Shown piece by piece: positions 58,970 to 64,000 of a stretch of 64,000 nt of DNA. The stretch is from assembly GCF_004342265.1 (NCBI RefSeq), contig NZ_SMCS01000010.1, positions 39,458 to 103,457 of the forward strand. Direction: 5' to 3'. How positions within the stretch are numbered: the first letter of the stretch is position 1; each line of letters starts with the position of its first letter. This DNA is from Luteibacter rhizovicinus (GTDB lineage: Bacteria; Pseudomonadota; Gammaproteobacteria; Xanthomonadales; Rhodanobacteraceae). The position numbers were made by a program, and so were the translations under genes. Under the pieces are notes generated by a model that was given only the letters and a program-made list of their open reading frames with translations, was not told where the DNA came from and searched no databases.

Positions 58970-59537
58970 CCTTCGCTTCCAATCCTTGGTTGGCGAGATA
59001 AGTAGTTGCGCGAGGGTGTTGTGTCAATCGAAAGTTGCGGTAGGGGTGTATGGGGTGGGTTCTTGTGGGGTGAAAACTTATTTGTTGGTAGGGGCTTATG
59101 TGTTCTTAATTTATTTGGCCGTCTAATTGAAAAATAGGTAATTCTTGATTGTGCGCGTCGTGTTGTCTTGAGAGTCTTCGTAGAGTTCGTGCCGCTTTGG
59201 GGCGATGACCGATCGCATCGCTGCGGATTCCGGCGTGCGCCGGAATGACGGTGAGGGGGATGCGGCGAGTCGACATGTGCTTTATCGGATGAGCAAAAGA
59301 ATCACCCATTCCGGACGAGCAGCAAAAAACCGCCCATTCCGTCGCGCGACCTCAACCCCTCACCGTCATTCCGGCGCACGCCGGAATCCGCCGCCGCCCG
59401 CTCGGTTTTCGCGTTGAAACCATTCGCGTTTCTCGCCGAGCCATGCCCTGTCGTCAAGCCCCCTGGCCATCCGATCTATTTACTCCCCACCCCATCCCGC
59501 CTTACCGTCCCCAAGGACAATCCGGAGGAGCGACGCT
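58970..59537. other. Intergenic region with AT-rich promoter side and paired palindromes
   Basis: 568 bases. 59030-59150 is AT-rich and should contain the promoter of the exporter operon on the minus strand, though no single -35/-10 stands out. 59223-59258 and 59356-59391 are perfect inverted copies of each other. No gene is supported. Confidence 0.6.
59223..59391. repeat. Perfect 36-base inverted repeats of a second REP-like family
   Basis: The unit (GCGGATTCCGGCGTGCGCCG, then GAATGACGGTGAGGGG) at 59223-59258 is present in reverse complement at 59356-59391, 97 bases apart. Each unit has its own hairpin (TTCCGGCG/CGCCGGAA). The GACGGTGAGGG end is shared with the hairpin at 34502. Confidence 0.9.
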
Positions 59538-59756
59538 ATGCGCTTTGGACCATGGTTCGTGCTGGCGACAGCCGCGGTAATGGCCGCTCCCGGAATCGCG
59601 CCCGATATCCCCATGTCGCCGCCCCGCGATGGGCGCCCATCCATCGGCCAGCTGTTGTCGCCGGCGCCGAAGGACATGGCTTTCTACGATACGGATCCCT
59701 GCCGCCACCATTGGCGTACCGGCGTCTGCCGGCTACTGCTGCCGGTTCGTGGTTAG
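59538..59756 (+). CDS. Small exported peptide of unknown function
   Basis: 72 residues; CGGAGGAGCG precedes ATG at good spacing. A signal peptide (MRFGPWFVLATAAVMAAPGI) is followed by about 50 residues with two cysteines near the end (DPCRHHWRTGVCRLL), which may form a disulfide loop. No family recognised. Confidence 0.55.
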   Translation: MRFGPWFVLATAAVMAAPGIAPDIPMSPPRDGRPSIGQLLSPAPKDMAFYDTDPCRHHWRTGVCRLLLPVRG

Positions 59757-59815
59757 GCACCCCTTTTCCGGCTGGCCAAGTGATGTAGGCTTACCTCCGA
59801 ACTCGGGGGATACTC

Positions 59816-59956
59816 ATGCGCTGGCGCCAAATTATCGGAACGGAGCTGGCTGCTCCGGCTTTCGCGGTGCGCGTCGCCGTCGAGGCCGTGGATGCGGAAG
59901 GGCGGCCGGTACCACGCGTTTTGCGCTGTCGCTGCCGCCCGATCCTCGCGGCATGA
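59816..59956 (+). CDS. Doubtful 46-residue frame before the EAL gene
   Basis: ATG after CTCGGGGATACTC opens MRWRQIIGTELAAPAFAVRV and stops at 59954. An adjacent frame (PTRFALSLPPDPRGMSDREH) runs to just before the EAL gene, so a frameshifted small gene is possible. Weak. Confidence 0.25.
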   Translation: MRWRQIIGTELAAPAFAVRVAVEAVDAEGRPVPRVLRCRCRPILAA

Positions 59957-59988
59957 GCGACCGCGAGCACAGCGGTTACTGATCCCCG

Positions 59989-62325
59989 ATGAGACCTCTC
60001 GGCTTTCGCGCGCGCCTCGGCCTGTTCTTCGTCGCCACGCTGGTGATCGTGCAACTGCTGACGGCGGGGCTCGCGTCGGGTATTGCGCGGTCGCAACTGA
60101 TTGCCGAGGGTGGTCGGCAACTTATCGCCAACGCGGATGCCTTCGTCGCCCAGATGGACGACCTTTCGGCCAGCGTCGCCAACAGCGTGCAGGTCATGTC
60201 GCTGGACGATGGCCTGCGTTCCGCGATCGGCGCGCACGATCGCGAAACCATCCTCTCGATGCTGCGCAATCACGGCCGCCGGGTGGATGCGTCGCGCATG
60301 CAACTGATCGGCCTGGATGGCATCGTGCGGCAAGACACGGCCGGCGATGCCGCCCCGCAACTCTTTCCCTTCCCGGATTTGCTGAAAGACACCGATGGTG
60401 GCCGCGCCGCAGCCGTGGCCGTGGTGGTTGGCAAGGCGTACTGGGTCGTGACGGTACCCATCCATGCCCCGCGGCTCGTGGGGCGGGTAGCCGTCAGTAT
60501 TCCCGTCGACGATGTGTTGCTCGATCACATGCAGCGGTTATCCGCACTGCCACGCGACGTGGAACTGGTCACACGCGAGGAAAGCGGCGATTGGGCTGTG
60601 GTTGCGAGCGGGAGCAGCAGCGCCGGGATGGCCTCGCACTATCGCGGCAATATGCCGCTTCCCACGCAACCCACGCGCGTAACGATCGGAGGCCGCCAGT
60701 ACCTTGAGCTTGCACAACCGTTGCGCACGCCCAGGGGCAGCCCGGCGGTTTATGCGCTGATGGGGTATTCGCTCGACGATGCGTTGCGTCCTTATCGCGC
60801 CGTATGGGGTGCATGGGCTGGCCTGCTCGCATTGGGTCTGGGCGCCGGGCTGATCGCGGCGTGGCTGGTGGCGCGCGGCGTCTCGCGTCCGGTGGAAGCG
60901 CTGGCGGAAGCCGCGCGGCGTATCGAAGAGGGCGATTATCGACCGCCGCCGCAGCTCAACCGTCGCGACGAGATCGGCCAGCTTGCGACGGCCTTCAGCA
61001 CGATGAGCGACGCGGTGCGCGAGCGCGAGAAACACATTCGCTATCAGGCGCTGCACGATACGGTTACCGACCTGCCAAACCGCGCGGCGGCCGAAGACGA
61101 GATCGACGAAGAACTGAACCGGTATCCGAAAGTCGAGGGCGCGCTGCTGATGGTCGGCCTGACGCGACTGCCCGATATCGTGAAAACAGTGGGTCATGCA
61201 CTGGCGGACCGGCTGATGCGCGACGCGGGCGGACGGATTTGTCGGGCGGCGGGGAATCATCTCGTGGCGCGCGCGACGGATACCCAGTTCGTTCTCTGGA
61301 TGGGCAGGGCCGATCGCGCCACCGCCATCGGCCTCGCATTCCGCATTCTCGACGCATTGGGGCATCCCTATACGGAAGCCGACGTCAGCATCGACATGGG
61401 ACCGGCGATCGGTATCGCGCTGTCGCCGGAGCACGGCGTGCTGGCGGCGTCGCTGCTGCGTCGGGCCGAGGTAGCCCAGTTCGCGGCCGTGGGTTCCACG
61501 CGTGGCGTGGATGTTTACGACCCGCATATCGACCCGCATCGGCCCGAGCGGCTGTCCCTGATGAGCGAGCTGCGCGCCGCCATCGACACCGGCGGTCTGG
61601 AACTGCATTACCAGCCGAAGTTGCGGCTGGCCGATGGCCGCATCGATGCCGCCGAGGCGCTGATCCGCTGGCGGCATCCCACGCGCGGCGAGATTCCGCC
61701 GGAAGATTTCATCGGCGCGGCGGAGGAAACCGGCAATATCGGACGTCTTACGCGCTGGGTGCTGGCCACCGCTATCGCCCATGTGCACGCACTGGGCGAG
61801 CGCGGCCACGTGCTGAAAATATCGATCAACCTGTCGGCGCGCGACCTCGAGGACACCGAGTTGCCCGATCGCGTGGGCCAGCTCCTGCGCATGCATGGCG
61901 TGCCCGGCAGCGTCATCGCCCTGGAAGTGACCGAGAGTGCGGTCATCGGCGAGCCCGCCGCCGCGCTTCAAGTCCTGCGTCGGTTAGCCGATATGGGTAT
62001 CGACATCGCCATCGACGATTTCGGCATTGGCCAGTCGTCGTTCGGTTATCTGCGTCACCTCCCCGTTCATGAGCTGAAGATCGACAAGATGTTCGTCCAG
62101 CAACTCGCCACCGACGAGACCGACCGCACCATCGTGCGTTCGTTGGTCGAGCTTGGCCATGGACTGGGCTACGAGGTGACGGCCGAAGGCGTGGAGGACG
62201 CGGCCGCGCTCGATTTCCTCCGTGAGATCGGCTGCGATCACGCCCAGGGATTTTTCGTCGCGCGCGCCATGGATTTCGGTGCGCTGACCGAACTGTGCGA
62301 CGCCGAGGGGTCGCGTCTCACGTGA
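59989..62325 (+). CDS. Cache-HAMP-GGDEF(degenerate)-EAL c-di-GMP phosphodiesterase
   Basis: 778 residues. Two membrane helices (about 8-30 and 270-292) flank a periplasmic sensor of the Cache type. HAMP follows (VARGVSRPVEALAEAARRIE). The GGDEF domain keeps DTVTDLPNRAAAE but its active site reads ARATDTQFVLW, so it should not make c-di-GMP. The EAL domain is complete: AAEALIRWRHP, SINLSARDLE, EVTESAV, IAIDDFGIGQSSFGYL, KIDKMFV, TAEGVED, so it should cleave c-di-GMP in response to an outside signal. Confidence 0.93.
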   Translation: MRPLGFRARLGLFFVATLVIVQLLTAGLASGIARSQLIAEGGRQLIANADAFVAQMDDLSASVANSVQVMSLDDGLRSAIGAHDRETILSMLRNHGRRVDASRMQLIGLDGIVRQDTAGDAAPQLFPFPDLLKDTDGGRAAAVAVVVGKAYWVVTVPIHAPRLVGRVAVSIPVDDVLLDHMQRLSALPRDVELVTREESGDWAVVASGSSSAGMASHYRGNMPLPTQPTRVTIGGRQYLELAQPLRTPRGSPAVYALMGYSLDDALRPYRAVWGAWAGLLALGLGAGLIAAWLVARGVSRPVEALAEAARRIEEGDYRPPPQLNRRDEIGQLATAFSTMSDAVREREKHIRYQALHDTVTDLPNRAAAEDEIDEELNRYPKVEGALLMVGLTRLPDIVKTVGHALADRLMRDAGGRICRAAGNHLVARATDTQFVLWMGRADRATAIGLAFRILDALGHPYTEADVSIDMGPAIGIALSPEHGVLAASLLRRAEVAQFAAVGSTRGVDVYDPHIDPHRPERLSLMSELRAAIDTGGLELHYQPKLRLADGRIDAAEALIRWRHPTRGEIPPEDFIGAAEETGNIGRLTRWVLATAIAHVHALGERGHVLKISINLSARDLEDTELPDRVGQLLRMHGVPGSVIALEVTESAVIGEPAAALQVLRRLADMGIDIAIDDFGIGQSSFGYLRHLPVHELKIDKMFVQQLATDETDRTIVRSLVELGHGLGYEVTAEGVEDAAALDFLREIGCDHAQGFFVARAMDFGALTELCDAEGSRLT

Positions 62326-62480
62326 ACTATCCGTGGCGGCGATACCCAGGTGCAGCGGATGGCGTGTCCTATCTACTGAACCCCACCGCGGCAAGACGGC
62401 CGCGCTCAATCGCTGTGTCCCGGCTGGCGTAAGATCGCATCACGGGACGCCAGTTCAGGAAGATCGACTCGGGAGATCGC

Positions 62481-63818
62481 GTGGAGCAGGAACACTGGGA
62501 GCGTAAGTACCATCTCGCACTGGAGCGCATGGAACGCGACGAGCGCGATTTCCGCGTGCTGGAGGAAGGTCTGCGCCGGCTGGTGCTGCGGTTGGCGGCG
62601 CTTGCGCGAGGTCAGGGCGACGAAGCCGACCGCCTGCTCGACCGGCTTGGCGACGGCTTGCGTCAGGCATCCTCGCCCGAAGCACTCGATCCGCTGCTGG
62701 ACGAACTGGCCGATGCGGTAGCGCATCTGGACCGTTCCGCCCGGCCTCTCCCCGACGATGCCCTCGACCATCCCGACCCACCGGGTGTGGAAGCGTTACG
62801 TGTGATTTTGCAGCGCATCGTGTTGCTTCCCGCATTTACCGAGCGTGGCGACCGGTTGCGTGCCGCGCTTGCGGAGGTTCGCGATGCGCAGGGTACCGCG
62901 ATACTGGCTGGCCAACTGGCGGACCTGGTCAATCATCAGCGCGAAGCGTTGCGCACGGATATCGTCAAACTGCAGGACCTGCTCGGTGAAGTCAGTGGGC
63001 GTCTGGGCGAAATGACGCGTTATCTGGATGGCGAGCTGGAAGGCCGGAACGCGGGTGCCGTCGAGGGCAGGGGACTGGATTCGAGCGTGCGCGAGGAGAT
63101 CCGCCTGCTGGGCGAGCACACGCGCGACGCGGTCGACCTGGGTACCTTGCAGCGGCAGGTGGAGTCGAGGCTGGAAATGATCGACCGGCACTTCAAGGCC
63201 TATCGCAGTCGCGAGGACGCTCGTCTGGCGGCTTATCGCGACCGGGCCGAACGGATGCGCGACCGTGTCGAGGAGCTGGAAACCCAGGCCACGACGCTGC
63301 AGGATTCGTTGCGCCGCGAGCACGAACTGGCGCTTACCGATCCCCTGACCGGCCTGCCTAATCGCCTTGCCTACGAGCGCCGTATCGCGCAAAGCGAGCA
63401 GGCGTTGCGCGATGCGGGCACGCCGTTCTGCATCGGCGCGTTCGATATCGATCACTTCAAGACGATCAACGACAGCTTCGGTCATGCGGCGGGCGATGCG
63501 GTGCTGCGCATCGTGGGGCAAGCGCTGACCGGTCGCGCGACGCCGCGCGATGTTTTCGTCGCGCGTTATGGCGGCGAGGAATTCGTGGCGATCTTCGACG
63601 CGGTCGATCAGGCCGAAGCCATGCGCATCGCGGAAGATCTGTGCCGGATCGTCGAGGGACTGGCGTTTCATGCCAAATCGCGGCCGGTGAAGGTCACGAT
63701 GTCCGGTGGCGTGGCACGCTTCGACGCGACCGATACCGTGGATTCGGTTTTCGAACGGGCGGATCGCGCGCTGTATACGGCGAAGCGTGCGGGAAGGAAT
63801 CGCTGCGAGGCGTTGTGA
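62481..63818 (+). CDS. Diguanylate cyclase with N-terminal coiled coil
   Basis: 445 residues from a GTG with GGGAGA upstream. Residues 1-280 are helical and charged, with no membrane segment. The C-terminal GGDEF domain is complete: DPLTGLPNRLAYERRI, FDIDHFKTINDSFGHAAGD, and the active site RYGGEEF. An RxxD inhibitory site is not evident five residues before GGEEF. It makes c-di-GMP in the cytoplasm, opposite in action to the gene 155 bases upstream. Confidence 0.94.
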   Translation: MEQEHWERKYHLALERMERDERDFRVLEEGLRRLVLRLAALARGQGDEADRLLDRLGDGLRQASSPEALDPLLDELADAVAHLDRSARPLPDDALDHPDPPGVEALRVILQRIVLLPAFTERGDRLRAALAEVRDAQGTAILAGQLADLVNHQREALRTDIVKLQDLLGEVSGRLGEMTRYLDGELEGRNAGAVEGRGLDSSVREEIRLLGEHTRDAVDLGTLQRQVESRLEMIDRHFKAYRSREDARLAAYRDRAERMRDRVEELETQATTLQDSLRREHELALTDPLTGLPNRLAYERRIAQSEQALRDAGTPFCIGAFDIDHFKTINDSFGHAAGDAVLRIVGQALTGRATPRDVFVARYGGEEFVAIFDAVDQAEAMRIAEDLCRIVEGLAFHAKSRPVKVTMSGGVARFDATDTVDSVFERADRALYTAKRAGRNRCEAL

Positions 63819-63918
63819 GAATGGCCACTGCTGCCCGGTATAATCGAACATTCAGGTCGGACGTAAGAATGAGAGGTCCGGCCTACCTCGCCGTCGCTCC
63901 TGCGTAGGTGTATGGACC

Positions 63919-63957
63919 GGGGACATAGCGCACAGGTGTGCGGGGACATCGCGCACA
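63919..63957. repeat. Direct repeats at the window end, possible IS terminus
   Basis: GGGGACATAGCGCACA (63919-63934) and GGGGACATCGCGCACA (63942-63957), 23 bases apart and differing at one position. Paired sites of this kind occur at ends of some Mu-type or IS481-like elements. No transposase is in view. Confidence 0.4.
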
Positions 63958-64000
63958 CTTTACGGCTCCTGGTGCAGGTCGATAACGGTCAGGTGGTGAT

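Overview
The window reads as chromosome of a high-GC gammaproteobacterium of the Xanthomonadales, most likely Rhodanobacteraceae (Luteibacter/Dyella/Rhodanobacter type). Reasons, all from general knowledge rather than a search: a class II ribonucleotide reductase split into NrdJa and NrdJb, a DegQ-type protease, tandem plant-type glutaminyl cyclases, dense c-di-GMP genes, and repeated intergenic palindromes of the tGTGGGAGCGCGCctGCGCGCGA type. No rRNA, tRNA or CRISPR array was seen.

Layout. 1-16783 is mostly core: end of a sensor kinase, trpE coupled to a secreted chorismate-lyase-like protein, a DUF4019 protein, a secreted alpha/beta hydrolase, an operon of M17 aminopeptidase, HAD phosphatase and a PstS-like protein fused to LysM, a DegQ protease, then nrdJa (with an intein at the radical cysteine), a histone H1-like gene and nrdJb. 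Four inverted pairs of one REP-like element sit in the gaps. 16784-27216 has clearly lower GC and is a defence island: a DUF5677-like gene, then a minus-strand operon of C5 methyltransferase, GHKL (MutL/MORC-like) ATPase, Z1 helicase-like protein, PD-(D/E)XK (DUF4420) protein and AIPR protein, with a divergent Vsr endonuclease. 27217-31121 is accessory: small orphan genes, an orphan HigA-like regulator, and a Sec-exported short Rhs protein with a HExxH domain followed by likely exported immunity proteins. 31110-36515 holds a permease operon, a PH-like protein with a GDSL hydrolase, and a PIG-V-like mannosyltransferase. 36794-39978 is a frameshifted SF1 helicase.

40076-49568 is a second Rhs locus: a 1768-residue secreted Rhs/YD protein whose chain stops just before the usual core end and continues into four FN3-like repeats, overlapped (TGATG) by a separate secreted protein carrying the missing core end and a DUF4329 domain, then exported small proteins. 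The large Rhs gene and a lipoprotein gene 8 kb away share a promoter/leader module with the same spacing, a hairpin that differs in sequence but keeps pairing, and a leader peptide starting MFC.

49834-58969 has an M1 aminopeptidase and, convergent to it, a RiPP-type operon: HlyD adaptor, C39-peptidase ABC exporter, double-Gly precursor peptide, ATP-grasp ligase, lipoprotein glutaminyl cyclase, and a second glutaminyl cyclase. The last part (59538-63818) has a small secreted peptide, a Cache-HAMP-degenerate GGDEF-EAL protein and a GGDEF cyclase. The window closes on direct repeats that may be the edge of an insertion element.
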